Assembly: GCA_900199505.1 (NCBI GenBank)
Contig: FZQV01000023.1
Span: 1-42,319, forward strand
Source: Ruaniaceae bacterium KH17
GTDB taxonomy: Bacteria; Actinomycetota; Actinomycetes; Actinomycetales; Actinomycetaceae
Direction: 5' to 3'
DNA length: 42,319 nt
In this document: positions 14,972 to 24,310 of the stretch, in pieces
Position numbering within the stretch: position 1 is the first letter of the stretch
How the letters are laid out: each line of letters starts with the position of its first letter
The notes under the pieces: model-generated
The model's input: only the letters and a program-made list of their open reading frames with translations
Databases searched by the model: none
Told to the model about the DNA's origin: nothing
Translations under genes and position numbers: made by a program

Positions 14972-15634
14972 TTAGCGGTGATCCACCAGCCGGCTGAGCA
15001 TGTCGCCAGACATCTGGACGGCCTGAACGATCAGCACGATCACCACGACCGTGATGACCATGACGTCGATCTGGTAACGCTGGTAGCCGTGGTTCATGGC
15101 GAGCTGGCCGAGCCCCCCGCCGCCGATCGCGCCCGCCATCGCGCCGTACGAGATCAGCGTGATGACGAGGACCGTGGCGGACTGGACGAGAGCCGGAAGC
15201 GCTTCTCGGACGACGACGTCGAACATGATCCGCGTGCGCGTGGCACCCATCATGCGGGCGGCCTCGATCTTGCCCGAATCCACCTGCAACAGGTTGGTCT
15301 CAACGAGTCGGGCAAAGAACGGGATCGCGGCGAGAGTCAGCGAGAACACGGCGGCGGGCCAGCCGATCGCATTGCCGACGACGACTCGCGTGAGCGGGAT
15401 CAGCAGGATCGCCAAGATGATGTACGGGATCGAGCGGCCCACATTAATGATCACGCCGAGGAGCCGGTTCAGCCACGGACTCGGGGCGAGGCCGCGCGGC
15501 GAGGTCGCCACCACGGCAACTCCCACAGCCAGGCCGATGATCACGGTGAAGAGCGTGGCGAAGAACGTGGTGTAGAGAGTCTCGAGGGTGGCGGGCCAGA
15601 GCTGTTCCTGGATCGTGCGGTTATCGAACCACAT
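14972..15634 (-). CDS. metI: Methionine ABC transporter permease
   Basis: MetI, the membrane permease of the methionine importer. The open frame extends further upstream, but the real start is the ATG at 15632-15634 (MWFDNRTIQEQLW), giving 220 residues, the normal family length. About five hydrophobic segments are visible, with the EAA-type coupling loop EAARMMGATRTRIMFDVVVREALP near the middle followed by GAMAGAIGGGGLG. Its start overlaps the metN stop by 14 bases, so translation is coupled. Confidence 0.95.
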   Translation of the reverse strand: MWFDNRTIQEQLWPATLETLYTTFFATLFTVIIGLAVGVAVVATSPRGLAPSPWLNRLLGVIINVGRSIPYIILAILLIPLTRVVVGNAIGWPAAVFSLTLAAIPFFARLVETNLLQVDSGKIEAARMMGATRTRIMFDVVVREALPALVQSATVLVITLISYGAMAGAIGGGGLGQLAMNHGYQRYQIDVMVITVVVIVLIVQAVQMSGDMLSRLVDHR

Positions 15635-16595
15635 TGTCCCTCCCCTCAACGTGGAGGCCGTTCTCACGCAAGGCGCGTGCCACGACCTCGGTGGCGTGAG
15701 TGGGAGTGGAGATCGCGACGCGGCCCACTTGGACGCCGTCGATCGTCTCGAGAGTGCCGGCGGCAATATCGCCACCCGCCCTCGCGATCTGCTCGAAGAC
15801 CCGCGCCCCCGTGGGGTTGCCGGGCATTGAGGTGAAGAACACGTCCAGCGAGGCGTCCGAATCCACCGGCAGCGGCGGAAGCGGCGCGAGCGAGTGCGAC
15901 AGGCGCGTGCGAGCATCCGCGACGACGTCCCGAACCCGGCCCGTCTCGACGATGCGACCATGCTCGAGGAGGGTGACGCCGTCGCACACCGCGCGGACCA
16001 CCTCCATCTCGTGGGTGATGATCACAACCGTGACGCCGAGGCGATCGCGGATGTCCCGGACGAGGTCGAGGATCGCGTTGGTGGAACCGGCATCGAGGGC
16101 GGATGTGGGCTCATCGAGCAGCAGCACATCCGGCTCGGTAATCAGGGCGCGGGCGATGCCGACGCGCTGACGCTGGCCACCGGAGAGCTGCCCGGGGTAG
16201 GCCGCGCCGCGGTCGCCAATGCCGACGAGCGTGAGCAACTCCTGCGCCTTCGCCAGCGCCGTGGCCTTATCCGTGCCGGAGACGCGCAGCGGGTAAGCAA
16301 TGTTCGAGAGGGCCGTACGCGAATCGAAGAGGTGCACGTTCTGGAAGACCATGCCGATTGTGCGGCGAGCGAGACGCAGATCCTTCTCGCCGAGCGCCGC
16401 GATGTCCTGGCCGGCCAGCTCGATCGCGCCCTCCGTGGGACGCTCAAGGCCGGTGAGGCAGCGCACCAGCGTGGACTTGCCCGCGCCGGACTCCCCCACG
16501 ATGCCGTGGATCGTGGCCTTGTCGATGTGGAGCGAAACGCCATCCAGCGCGGTGACGTCGCCGTACACCTTCCGCAGGTTGCGCAACGTAATCAT
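15621..16595 (-). CDS. metN: Methionine ABC transporter ATP-binding protein
   Basis: MetN, the ATPase of the methionine importer. In the 324 residues, Walker A GESGAGKS is at 34-41, the Q-loop lies near GMVFQNVHLFD, the signature is LSGGQRQRVG, Walker B is VLLLDEPTSALD, and the switch histidine is in IITHEME. The last 75 residues form the C-terminal NIL/ACT-like domain that in E. coli MetN binds methionine and inhibits transport. It is the first gene of the operon. Its ATG (16593-16595) lies 4 bases after a GGAG that is part of the SAM riboswitch P1 stem. Confidence 0.96.
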   Translation of the reverse strand: MITLRNLRKVYGDVTALDGVSLHIDKATIHGIVGESGAGKSTLVRCLTGLERPTEGAIELAGQDIAALGEKDLRLARRTIGMVFQNVHLFDSRTALSNIAYPLRVSGTDKATALAKAQELLTLVGIGDRGAAYPGQLSGGQRQRVGIARALITEPDVLLLDEPTSALDAGSTNAILDLVRDIRDRLGVTVVIITHEMEVVRAVCDGVTLLEHGRIVETGRVRDVVADARTRLSHSLAPLPPLPVDSDASLDVFFTSMPGNPTGARVFEQIARAGGDIAAGTLETIDGVQVGRVAISTPTHATEVVARALRENGLHVEGRDNVVR

Positions 16596-16597
16596 GT

Positions 16598-16692
16598 GAC
16601 TCCATCGGTCCTAGCGTTAGCACCCTCACCCGAAACCGGGGGGTTGCTGCAGCGTCAACGAGCTAGGTCTCTCAGCTGCTCTTGATGTGATC
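16598..16692 (-). promoter_or_regulatory. SAM riboswitch (S-box type) before metN
   Basis: On the minus strand the S-box signature elements occur in order: CATCAAGAG, CAGCTGAGAGACC, GCAGCAACC, then GGGTGCTAACGC and CCGATGGAG. P1 would pair the region 16684-16692 with 16598-16606, imperfectly. The GGAG in the 3' P1 strand (16600-16603) is the metN Shine-Dalgarno sequence. SAM binding should therefore block translation initiation. No terminator hairpin with a U-tract follows, which fits translational control. Confidence 0.85.
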
Positions 16693-16760
16693 GCTGTAAG
16701 CGTAGCGCGTCCGAGCATGTTCGCGGCACCCGCAGAGGCGGAAAGTGAGTGAAAACACGA

Positions 16761-16796
16761 CGGAGGGGCCGATAGCTTTCGCTACCGGCCCCTCCG
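16761..16796 (-). terminator. Terminator after rplA
   Basis: A 16-bp stem with one A-C mismatch (16761-16776 with 16781-16796) has a TTTC loop and GGAGGGGCC at its base. It starts 15 bases past the rplA stop and is followed on the minus strand by TCGTGTTTTC. It separates rplKA from the met operon. Confidence 0.8.
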
Positions 16797-16810
16797 GATG
16801 TCAGAGTGAC

Positions 16811-17503
16811 TTACGCCTTCTTGGCGAGGTCCAGCGGAATGCCGGGGCCCATCGTGGTGGCCATGGTGGCCTTCGAGATGTAGCGGCCCTTAGCGGACGC
16901 CGGCTTGTGACGCAGAACCTCTTCGTACGCGGCGGTGAAGTTCTCCAGGAGCTGGTCCTCGGAGAACGACGTCTTGCCAACGATGAAGTGCAGGTTCGAG
17001 TGCTTGTCCACGCGGAACTCGATACGGCCACCCTTGATGTCCGTGACAGCCTTAGCCACGTCCATCGTCACGGTGCCGGTCTTGGGGTTCGGCATGAGGC
17101 CACGCGGGCCGAGGACGCGGCCGAGCTTACCGACCTTACCCATCAGGTCCGGGGTGGCAACGGCGGCGTCGAAATCGGTGTACCCAGCGGCCACCTTCTC
17201 GATCAGCTCGTCGCCACCAACCTCGTCCGCACCAGCGTCCAGCGCCTGCTGGGCGCGCTCACCGACGGCGAAGACCAGGACCCGAGCGGTCTTACCGGTG
17301 CCGTGCGGGAGCGAGACGGTGCCACGCACCATCTGGTCCGCCTTGCGGGGGTCCACGCCGAGGCGCAGAGCGACCTCAACCGTGGCATCGAACTTGGTGG
17401 GCGAGGTCTCCTTGGCGAGGGCAACGGCCTCCGCCGGGGTGTACGCAACGCCTGCGTGAATCTTCTCAGCGGCCTTCTTGTAGCCCTTGCTGCGCGATGT
17501 CAT
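16811..17503 (-). CDS. rplA: 50S ribosomal protein L1
   Basis: L1, the protein of the mobile L1 stalk, which in many bacteria represses rplKA translation. The 230 residues are the usual size. Visible blocks are [46 protein letters not shown] and [14 protein letters not shown]. The ATG at 17501-17503 follows AAAGGAGAAGC. It lies 72 bases after rplK. Confidence 0.98.
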   Translation of the reverse strand: MTSRSKGYKKAAEKIHAGVAYTPAEAVALAKETSPTKFDATVEVALRLGVDPRKADQMVRGTVSLPHGTGKTARVLVFAVGERAQQALDAGADEVGGDELIEKVAAGYTDFDAAVATPDLMGKVGKLGRVLGPRGLMPNPKTGTVTMDVAKAVTDIKGGRIEFRVDKHSNLHFIVGKTSFSEDQLLENFTAAYEEVLRHKPASAKGRYISKATMATTMGPGIPLDLAKKA

Positions 17504-17575
17504 CTGCTTCTCCTTTGCAGTCGTGGTGTGCGGGCCCGCGCGGCCCTACCACTCGCCGTCGGAAACGGCGGTCAA

Positions 17576-18007
17576 TTAGTCCTGAACGGTGATGCCCATG
17601 GAGCGGGCGGTGCCGGCGATAATCTTCGCGGCCGCGTCCACATCATTGGCGTTGAGGTCAACCATCTTCTGCTCGGCGATTTCCTTCACCTGGGCAAGGG
17701 TGAGCGAAGCCACCTTGTCCGTGTGCGGGGTCGACGAGCCCTTCTGCACGCCTGCAGCCTTCTTGATCAGCTCGGCGGCCGGCGGGGTCTTGGTGATGAA
17801 CGTGAACGAGCGGTCCTCGTACACGGTGATCTCCACCGGGATGACGTTTCCACGCTGCGACTCGGTCGCGGCGTTGTACGCCTTGCAGAACTCCATGATG
17901 TTGACGCCGTGCTGGCCCAGCGCGGGGCCGATCGGCGGGGCCGGGTTGGCCGCACCAGCCTGGATCTGGAGCTTGATCAGGCCGGCAACCTTCTTCTTGG
18001 GAGGCAT
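17576..18007 (-). CDS. rplK: 50S ribosomal protein L11
   Basis: L11 binds the GTPase-associated region of 23S rRNA. The 143 residues carry the proline-rich N-terminal domain with [20 protein letters not shown] and the rRNA-binding C-terminal domain ending RSMGITVQD. The N-terminal prolines that affect thiopeptide sensitivity look wild type. It starts with ATG 48 bases after nusG. Confidence 0.98.
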   Translation of the reverse strand: MPPKKKVAGLIKLQIQAGAANPAPPIGPALGQHGVNIMEFCKAYNAATESQRGNVIPVEITVYEDRSFTFITKTPPAAELIKKAAGVQKGSSTPHTDKVASLTLAQVKEIAEQKMVDLNANDVDAAAKIIAGTARSMGITVQD

Positions 18008-18055
18008 TTCGGGTCCTTTTTTCTACTTCACTACCGCGCGTTCACGCGGCCTGAC

Positions 18056-18856
18056 TCAGATCTTGGCGACCTGAGAGAACGAGAGCTCGACCGGTGTCTC
18101 CCGGCCGAAGATGGAGACGAGCACCTTGAGCTTCTGGCTCTCCGCGCTGATCTCCGAGATAGTTGCGGGCAGAGTCTCGAACGGGCCATCGGTCACAGTC
18201 ACCGATTCGCCGATCTCGAAATCCACCACCACAGGCGCCGCGGCCTTGCCGCCGGACGCCTTCTTGGGTGCCGCTGCAGGAGCGGCCGCCTTCTGCGCCG
18301 CCGGGGCGAGCATCGAGACGACCTCGTCCTCGCTGAGCGGCACCGGGTTGTGCGAGTTGCCCACGAATCCGGTGACGCCCGGTGTGTGCCGCACGCACCC
18401 CCACGACTCGTTGTTCATCTCCATGCGCACGAGAACGTACGAGGGGATGCGCACCCGCGTCACCAGCTTGCGCTGGGAATTCTTGATCTCCACGACCTCT
18501 TCCATGGGGACTTCCACCTGGAAGATGTAGTCCTCCATGTTCAGCGACTGAATGCGGAACTCGAGGTTCTGCTTCACGCGCTTCTCGAAGCCAGCGTACG
18601 AGTGGATCACGTACCAGTCGCCCGGCAGGAAGCGGAGTTCCTTGCGGAACAGGGCCTCGGGGTCTTCTTCGGAGTCCTCGGCAACCTCTGGCTCCGCCTC
18701 GGGCTCGGCGATCTCTGCACCCAGCCCGACGACGTCGGCCTCCTCCGCAACGTCCACAACGGCGTCCTCTGCGGTCACTTCGGGCACAACAACCTCATCG
18801 TCCACGGACTCGGGGACGATGGGGAGATCGGAGAAGACTCCGGAATCGTGAGACAC
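18056..18856 (-). CDS. nusG: Transcription termination/antitermination factor NusG
   Basis: NusG binds RNA polymerase and links it to Rho or the ribosome. The 266 residues exceed the roughly 180 of E. coli because of an acidic N-terminal extension (about residues 1-75), typical of actinobacteria. The NGN domain begins at [20 protein letters not shown], an Ala/Lys-rich linker follows at about 195-215, and the KOW domain begins at [15 protein letters not shown]. The start is GTG at 18854-18856, 24 bases after secE. Confidence 0.97.
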   Translation of the reverse strand: MSHDSGVFSDLPIVPESVDDEVVVPEVTAEDAVVDVAEEADVVGLGAEIAEPEAEPEVAEDSEEDPEALFRKELRFLPGDWYVIHSYAGFEKRVKQNLEFRIQSLNMEDYIFQVEVPMEEVVEIKNSQRKLVTRVRIPSYVLVRMEMNNESWGCVRHTPGVTGFVGNSHNPVPLSEDEVVSMLAPAAQKAAAPAAAPKKASGGKAAAPVVVDFEIGESVTVTDGPFETLPATISEISAESQKLKVLVSIFGRETPVELSFSQVAKI

Positions 18857-18880
18857 GAAATGATCCTGCTTTCTTGAGCT

Positions 18881-19111
18881 TTAGCCGCCGAACGTGAGCA
18901 TTGCGAGTTGGCCGTACAGGAAGTCCAGCACGCCCACGAACACCATCACCGCGAGCACAAACAGCAGCACGACGGCGAAATATGTCCACAGCTCCTCGCG
19001 AGAGGGCCGCACCACCTTGCGAAGCTCGGCGATGATCTGGCGCACGAAAAGCCACATCCGGGAGAAGATGTTGCCGCTCTTCTTCTCGGCCTTCTGAACG
19101 CTCTCGCTCAT
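18881..19111 (-). CDS. secE: Preprotein translocase subunit SecE
   Basis: SecE, the small essential subunit that stabilises SecY. The frame is open further upstream through the tRNA, but the coding start is the ATG at 19109-19111 behind GAAGGAATGGC. This gives 76 residues: a short amphipathic N-terminus, the conserved block [16 protein letters not shown] and one membrane helix. It lies between tRNA-Trp and nusG. Confidence 0.96.
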   Translation of the reverse strand: MSESVQKAEKKSGNIFSRMWLFVRQIIAELRKVVRPSREELWTYFAVVLLFVLAVMVFVGVLDFLYGQLAMLTFGG

Positions 19112-19164
19112 GCCATTCCTTCGTTGTACGTGAATCCCACGGCGATGGCCGCCGGGGAAACCTG

Positions 19165-19237
19165 CAGGGCAGGCGGGACTCGAACCCGCAACCGCCGGTT
19201 TTGGAGACCGGTGCGCTACCAATTGCGCCACTACCCT
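19165..19237 (-). tRNA. tRNA-Trp (CCA)
   Basis: A 73-base cloverleaf. The acceptor AGGGTAG pairs with CTGCCCT (one G-U), the anticodon loop CTCCAAA contains CCA, the T arm has GTTCGAGTC and the discriminator is G. The CCA tail is not encoded. It lies 53 bases before secE, a common actinobacterial arrangement. Confidence 0.97.
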
Positions 19238-19259
19238 TTGCGTCCGTGCGCGAGGATCA

Positions 19260-19265
19260 AGTTTA
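19260..19265 (-). promoter_or_regulatory. Possible -10 element of tRNA-Trp/secE
   Basis: TAAACT on the minus strand lies 22 bases before the tRNA 5' end. The -35 region (GATTTT about 17 bases upstream) is poor. Confidence 0.35.
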
Positions 19266-19485
19266 CCGCACTCTAGGCGCAGAAAATCTTGGGCCTCGTC
19301 AAGGCACCCGCACGAGTCTACGTGCCGCTCGGCGCTTGAGTCCAGCCGCAATGAAGGCCAGCGGACGTGACGTGCGTCCCGTTGCGGTCTTGGCCCCAGC
19401 GACTTGCGCGAAGAAAGATAGCCACTCAGTGAGAAGACCACCCTCTCATGTGGTGCTCGGCGCCGAGAAAGGGAAGAATCGTCCC

Positions 19486-20691
19486 GTGACTAAAAACCGC
19501 GTCTCCGCACGCCTCTCCGCAATTGCCGAGTCCGCCACCCTCGCCGTCGACGCGAAAGCAAAGGCCCTCAAGGCCGCTGGCCGTCCCGTGATCGGCTTCG
19601 GTGCCGGTGAACCCGATTTCCCCACACCCGATTACATCGTGGAGGCCGCCATCCGGGCGGCCTCGGATCCGGTGAACCACCGCTACTCCCCCGCCGCCGG
19701 ACTGCCCGTGCTGCGCGAGGCGATCTCCGCCAAGACCAAGCGTGATGCTGGTTATGACGTCCCGGCGAGCCAGATCCTCGTGACAAACGGCGGCAAGCAG
19801 GCCGTGTACCAGGCCTTCGCAGCAGTGGTGGACGAGGGCGATGAGGTCATCCTCCCCGCCCCCTACTGGACCACATATCCTGAAGCGATCGCGCTCGCCG
19901 GTGGCGTGCCCGTCGAGGTTTTCGCGGGACCGCAGCAGGACTACATCCCCACCGTGGAGCAGCTTGAGGCCGCCCGCACCGAGCGCACCAAGGCGCTCCT
20001 GCTGTGTAGCCCCTCGAACCCCACTGGTGCCGTGTGGTCCCCCGAGCAGCTTGAGGCCGTCGGTAACTGGGCGCTCGAGCACGGCGTCTGGGTCATCACG
20101 GACGAGATCTACGAGCACCTCGTCTACGACGACACCCCCACCGGCGCCATTCTGAACCTCGTCCCCGAGCTCGCGGACACCACGATCGTGCTGAACGGCG
20201 TGGCCAAGACCTTCGCAATGACCGGCTGGCGCGTGGGCTGGATGATGGGGCCCTCGGACGTCATCAAGGCCGCCACCAACTTGCAGTCCCACCTCACCTC
20301 GAACGTCTGCAACGTGGCTCAGCGGGCCGCCGTCGCCGCCGTAACCGGTGACCTTGACGCCGTGGATGGCATGCGCAGGGCCTTCGACCGGCGCCGCCTG
20401 ATCATGGTGGACATGCTTTCCCAGATCGACGGTTTCTCGGTTCCCGTGCCGAAGGGTGCGTTCTACGCGTACCCGAGTGTGGCGGGTGTGCTCGGCAAGA
20501 CCATTCGCGGCCGCACCCCACAGACCTCCTCGGAACTCGCGGACCTGATCCTCGACGAGGTCGAGGTGGCCGTGGTTCCAGGTGAGGCCTTCGGCCCGTC
20601 CGGCTACCTGCGCCTGTCCTATGCGCTCTCGGATGACGACCTGATTGAGGGCGTCTCCCGCATCCAGAAGCTCATCGCCGAGGCTGAGTAG
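19486..20691 (+). CDS. aspC: Pyridoxal-phosphate aminotransferase (aspartate aminotransferase type)
   Basis: A class I aminotransferase, most likely converting aspartate and 2-oxoglutarate to oxaloacetate and glutamate. It has 401 residues from the GTG at 19486, which follows GGGAAG; an upstream open frame through the tRNA is not coding. Family motifs are [40 protein letters not shown] and [10 protein letters not shown]. The PLP lysine lies in [16 protein letters not shown], and the C-terminal Arg in YLRLSYALS. It is divergent from tRNA-Trp/secE. Substrate range within the class is not certain. Confidence 0.92.
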   Translation: MTKNRVSARLSAIAESATLAVDAKAKALKAAGRPVIGFGAGEPDFPTPDYIVEAAIRAASDPVNHRYSPAAGLPVLREAISAKTKRDAGYDVPASQILVTNGGKQAVYQAFAAVVDEGDEVILPAPYWTTYPEAIALAGGVPVEVFAGPQQDYIPTVEQLEAARTERTKALLLCSPSNPTGAVWSPEQLEAVGNWALEHGVWVITDEIYEHLVYDDTPTGAILNLVPELADTTIVLNGVAKTFAMTGWRVGWMMGPSDVIKAATNLQSHLTSNVCNVAQRAAVAAVTGDLDAVDGMRRAFDRRRLIMVDMLSQIDGFSVPVPKGAFYAYPSVAGVLGKTIRGRTPQTSSELADLILDEVEVAVVPGEAFGPSGYLRLSYALSDDDLIEGVSRIQKLIAEAE

Positions 20692-20703
20692 ACCCGCACC
20701 ATT

Positions 20704-20814
20704 CGACATCCTGCGCGCAGGGCGTAGCCCGGAGTCGCAGGATCCAGGAACGCGATTCTCACCAGTCGCACCGCCTGGATCCTGTGACTCCACTGCGTTA
20801 CGCGCAGGATGACG
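20704..20814. repeat. Dispersed bipartite palindrome, full copy
   Basis: A full element with left arm CGACATCCTGCG...CGCAGGATCCAG and right arm CTGGATCCTGTG...CGCAGGATGACG. It fills the gap between the convergent aspC and kinase genes and could act as a two-way terminator. Confidence 0.9.
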
Positions 20815-20826
20815 TGCGTGCGTGCC

Positions 20827-22026
20827 CTACCCCAGCGTGAGCCAGTGCTCGGCTTGCGCGAGTCGGTCCAGCGCGTCACGCCGCCACTCCTCGCCATGGG
20901 TCTTCTTCGCACCCGCCACGAGCGAGAGCGTCACCGCCGCGGCCCTGGCCGCGAGCGCCGTGCGGTCCACCTGCGTCACGAGGTGCTCCCACCACACCAC
21001 GAGGTTGTGTGGAACCTCGGTGTATGAGGCCGGCGCGAGGCACGGCAGGACCGAGACGTGTCCCAGCAGGCATGCGAGATCATCCACCCGATATCCCGGC
21101 CCGACGGCGTCCACATCCAACAACGAGGACACGTCCGTTTCGCTCGACATGAAGATATTCGCCTCGTAGAAGTCGCCGTGTGTGGGCACGAGCGGGCCCG
21201 GGTCCGAGCCGAGCATCATCCGGTTCACCGTCGCCACGATCGCCCGCGCCCGCTCCGCTTCCCCCGGCAGCGCCGTAGCCGCGGCGTGGCCGTAATAGTC
21301 CACACGCTCCGACCAGCTCGGGTGGCGCGGCAGCTCCAGTACCGCGGCGGGCATATCATCCAAGACTCCGACGACGGACTCGAGGGTCGCGATGTCATCG
21401 GTGAGTCCCGCGGAAAGGTAGCGGGCCATCGGGCGGCCCGTGGCGGCGGTGAGCGCCACCAGCCCACGCTCGTCCACGCGGGTGATCCGGGGCGCGGGTA
21501 CACCGGCATCGGCGAGGACCTCGTGCCGTCGGACCAAGTCCGGGAGGGTCCGCGGCCGGACCACTTTCAGGAAGGCGACGGGGGCGTCGTCGGCCATAGC
21601 GCGGACCACACAACGACGGGTGGGACGGTAGCTCACGATCGCCACGCTCACGGGCTGTCCGAGCAACTCGGAGACCTGCTCGGGATCGCAGGCGAGGCCG
21701 AGCGCCGGAAGTTCGGGATCGTTGGGGTGGCGCCACACGTGGACGGCCATGTCCTCGGTGGGGTGATCGAGGCGCACCAGTCCGGGCGAGTTCGGGTTCG
21801 TGATCCGGCCGGTCGAGGCGCAGACGTACTGCTCCTGCGTGGCGCCCGAGCGCATCCGGACAGTGACTGTATACCCCGCGGAGACGCCCGCGCCGGGGCG
21901 GTGATGGAGTGCGTGCACCGCCCACTCCAGGAGCTCGCTTCCCTCGGTCTCGAGCGCGGCGGAGATGAGCGCGCGCGCGTCCGGGCCGGTGAGCAGCGCA
22001 ACCTGTTCCGCCTCCGAGATCGCCAT
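20827..22026 (-). CDS. Aminoglycoside-phosphotransferase-fold kinase
   Basis: An APH-family kinase-like protein of about 399 residues. The Brenner-type catalytic motif is HGDFYEANIF (His-Gly-Asp, then Asn), followed by SLLDVDAVGPGYRVDDLACLLG, which carries the metal-binding Asp. An N-lobe with VAFLKVVRP supplies a likely ATP-binding Lys. Members phosphorylate antibiotics, choline, sugars or other small molecules; nothing here fixes the substrate, and resistance should not be assumed. The ATG at 22024-22026 is preferred on protein grounds; its AGGAG is very close. A GTG at 22050 is an alternative. It faces aspC and is divergent from add. Confidence 0.8.
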   Translation of the reverse strand: MAISEAEQVALLTGPDARALISAALETEGSELLEWAVHALHHRPGAGVSAGYTVTVRMRSGATQEQYVCASTGRITNPNSPGLVRLDHPTEDMAVHVWRHPNDPELPALGLACDPEQVSELLGQPVSVAIVSYRPTRRCVVRAMADDAPVAFLKVVRPRTLPDLVRRHEVLADAGVPAPRITRVDERGLVALTAATGRPMARYLSAGLTDDIATLESVVGVLDDMPAAVLELPRHPSWSERVDYYGHAAATALPGEAERARAIVATVNRMMLGSDPGPLVPTHGDFYEANIFMSSETDVSSLLDVDAVGPGYRVDDLACLLGHVSVLPCLAPASYTEVPHNLVVWWEHLVTQVDRTALAARAAAVTLSLVAGAKKTHGEEWRRDALDRLAQAEHWLTLG

Positions 22027-22213
22027 GCTCCTATTCGACCACGCCCACACGATCTACACGCGCCCATTGGGCGCCGCTGCGGCTCAGCGCCGTCGCGTGA
22101 AGTTGCGTCCTCGTCCCTTTACAGGGGTGGAATAGCGGGACCTCAACGCAAATTGTGGTCGTGCGCGTCTCTGGCAGTGGCCGGGTGTGCCCGCGACCCC
22201 TGGCCATGAGACC

Positions 22214-22219
22214 TAATAT
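22214..22219 (+). promoter_or_regulatory. -10 element for a probably leaderless add transcript
   Basis: TAATAT ends 8 bases before the add ATG, so transcription should begin at or next to the start codon. The -35 region is weak. No good Shine-Dalgarno sequence is present, which fits a leaderless mRNA. Confidence 0.5.
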
Positions 22220-22227
22220 GGGGTTCT

Positions 22228-23256
22228 ATGCGAGACCTTTCGCGGCTGCCCAAGGCGCACCTGCACCTGCACTTCACGGGTTCGCTGCGTGTGGCGACCC
22301 TCACGGAGCTCGCGCTGGAACGGGGAGCGCGGCTGCCAAGCTCGCTCACCGGCTCGGAGGCGCTCTCGGTTCCCGCCGATAAGCGTGGCTGGTTCCGGTT
22401 TCAGCGGCAGTACGACATCGCGCGATCGGTGGTGAAGGGCGAGGGCGCCGTGCGGCGGTTGATTCGGGAGGCCGCCATCGACGACGCCGCAGAAGGTTCG
22501 CGCCGACTCGAACTCCAGGTGGAGCCCAGTTCTTATGCACGTGAACTCGGTGGGCTCACGCCCACGCTCGAGATCATCCTGGACGAGGCAGCGCTCGCCA
22601 GCCGGGATACCGGCGTGGACGTGGGAATCATCGTGGCGGCCTCGCGCATTCGGCACCCTCTGGACGCGCGTACACTCGCCCGCCTTGCCGCGCGATACGC
22701 CGGAGATGGGCCGGGGCAGGTGGTGGGATTCGGGCTCTCGAATGACGAGCGCACCGGCATCACCTCCGAGTGGGCGGCGGCCTTCGCGATCGCATTGCGC
22801 GCGGGACTGCCCGCAATGCCACACGGCGGCGAACTCCTCGGGCCCGAGCACTTGCGCGAGGTGGTGGCTCACCTGCACCCGAGCCGCATCGGGCATGGAG
22901 TGCGCTCCGCCGACGATCCCGAACTCCTCGCGCACATGGTGGCGGATGGGATCGCATTCGAGGTGTGTCCGGTCTCCAACGTCTCGCTCGGGGTGTACGC
23001 CGACGAGGCCGACGTGCCGCTACGGCAGATGTTCGACGCCGGCGCCCAGATCGCGCTCGGCGCGGACGATCCGCTGCTATTTCGTTCGCGGCTCGTGGAT
23101 CAGTACGAGATCGCGCGCGGCCATGGCTTCAGCGATGCCGAGTTGGCCGAACTCGCGCGTGCGAGCGTGCGGGCGTCCACGGCGTCGGACAGCTCGAAGC
23201 GTGCGATCACGCGTGAAATCGACGCCTGGCTCGCCGAACCCGACCCGCTCTCCTAG
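22228..23256 (+). CDS. add: Adenosine deaminase family protein
   Basis: A metal-dependent deaminase converting adenosine to inosine in purine salvage, or a related purine/adenine deaminase. In 342 residues, the zinc site HLHLHFTGS is near residue 12, HGGE (His and catalytic Glu) lies in the middle, then GHGVR, CPVSNVSLG and the last metal Asp in LGADDPLLF. The phrase LPKAHLHLHFTGSLR is typical of the actinobacterial branch. Neighbouring aspC, murB and had genes match a conserved order. Confidence 0.88.
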   Translation: MRDLSRLPKAHLHLHFTGSLRVATLTELALERGARLPSSLTGSEALSVPADKRGWFRFQRQYDIARSVVKGEGAVRRLIREAAIDDAAEGSRRLELQVEPSSYARELGGLTPTLEIILDEAALASRDTGVDVGIIVAASRIRHPLDARTLARLAARYAGDGPGQVVGFGLSNDERTGITSEWAAAFAIALRAGLPAMPHGGELLGPEHLREVVAHLHPSRIGHGVRSADDPELLAHMVADGIAFEVCPVSNVSLGVYADEADVPLRQMFDAGAQIALGADDPLLFRSRLVDQYEIARGHGFSDAELAELARASVRASTASDSSKRAITREIDAWLAEPDPLS

Positions 23257-23475
23257 ACCACCCGACCCGGGACCCGCGCAGCCTTGCTTGACTTGGTACG
23301 TTCCACGCGGCTGAGACGGACGAGATCTGGCACGGCTTCGGCGGCCCCTTCAGACTCGTGCTCTGGGCGCACGAGTTGCGGGGTTATCGGGTCTCAAGAC
23401 GTGCACCTACAGCGCAGGTTCTCGATGAGGGACCGGGTGGTGGGGCGAGATCGGCGGGGCCGCCTCCGCAGCAGC

Positions 23476-23892
23476 TCAGATCGTGAAGTCGTAGAGGTGC
23501 TCGGTGCCGGGCCGGAGCGAGTTGGTCGGCACGATCGCCTTGCCGAGCGGCGCGAACGAGATCGGAATGATCTTCAGGTTCGCGATCGCCAGCGGGATGC
23601 CAACGATCGTGACGGCCTGGGCGAGCGCCGTCGAGAGGTGGCCGATCACGATCGGGATGCCCGCAACCACGATCCAAATGATGTTGCCGAGAGTGCTACC
23701 GACGCCCTTATCCGGGCGTGAGATGACCGTGCGGCCGAACGGCCAGATGACGTAGCTGGCGATTCGGAACGAGGCAATCCCCCACGGAATCGTGACGATC
23801 AGAATGCACATCAGGATGCCGACGGCGATGTACATCAGCCAGAGCCACAGCCCACCGAATACGAACCAAATGATGTTGAGCAGTGTGCGCAT
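23476..23892 (-). CDS. YccF-family membrane protein (DUF307)
   Basis: A small inner-membrane protein of 138 residues with the duplicated YccF repeat: NIIWFVFGGLWLWLMY...IPWGIASFRIA and NIIWIVVAGIPIVIGH...GIPLAIANLKI. About four membrane segments are visible. Function is unknown in the family. The second of two near starts (ATG at 23890-23892) is preferred because GGAAGG precedes it at a normal distance; the first ATG at 23898 is too close. The 219 bases between it and add show no feature. Confidence 0.85.
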   Translation of the reverse strand: MRTLLNIIWFVFGGLWLWLMYIAVGILMCILIVTIPWGIASFRIASYVIWPFGRTVISRPDKGVGSTLGNIIWIVVAGIPIVIGHLSTALAQAVTIVGIPLAIANLKIIPISFAPLGKAIVPTNSLRPGTEHLYDFTI

Positions 23893-24243
23893 CGCCATCC
23901 TTCCGTAGGCCTCAAGGATATGTCCTCTCAGGCACGCCCCTTCTCGGACCTCGGAACGCGCGGGACGGGAACACGCCCCGATCGTGGCACCTGGCGAACG
24001 CTATCCGGTCATGGAATGCCAAGATCACGCAACTCGCCGCACGTCCCACCATCCAGGCCTCGAACGGCAAGCCACGGAACGCGCAGACTGCGGCCTTCCC
24101 TACGCGAGATCACGATCCTCGGCCGGAGCCGTGGATCAGGACCAAGTCTCGACTCCGTCGCTCGCTTCTCCTCGCCCCACACACTTCGCGGCTCCGGGTA
24201 GTCCGCACACGCCTCGCAGCAATGCGCCGCGCGCGGAAGATAT
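23893..24243. other. Intergenic region without a recognised gene
   Basis: About 350 bases between the divergent yccF and membrane-protein genes. Short frames on both strands (for example the minus frame 24009-24251) give no family I recognise and no ribosome site. It may be decayed sequence. Confidence 0.5.
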
Positions 24244-24284
24244 TGTATCAATGCCTTGACACATTAGATCTTTTGGTGCACGAT
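24244..24284 (+). promoter_or_regulatory. Promoter with inverted-repeat operator, probably for the GntR protein
   Basis: The perfect -35 box TTGACA (24256-24261) is followed 17 bases later by the weak CACGAT. An inverted repeat TGTATCAA-TGCC-TTGACACA (24244-24263, 7 of 8 positions symmetric) overlaps the -35 box. This is the position and shape expected of a GntR-type operator repressing the two genes that follow. Confidence 0.5.
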
Positions 24285-24310
24285 CGAGTCACCCCCGAAA
24301 GGAGCCCCTC

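Noticed and set aside
18881-19441. 186-residue version of SecE
   Set aside because: The extra N-terminus is a translation of the tRNA-Trp gene; a proper ribosome site and family-length start lie at 19111.
19201-19485. Extended N-terminus of the aminotransferase
   Set aside because: It begins within tRNA-Trp and has no family similarity; GTG at 19486 gives the normal length.
20827-22026. Kinase as an aminoglycoside resistance gene
   Set aside because: The APH fold is shared with many metabolic kinases; nothing in the sequence or neighbourhood points to antibiotic modification.
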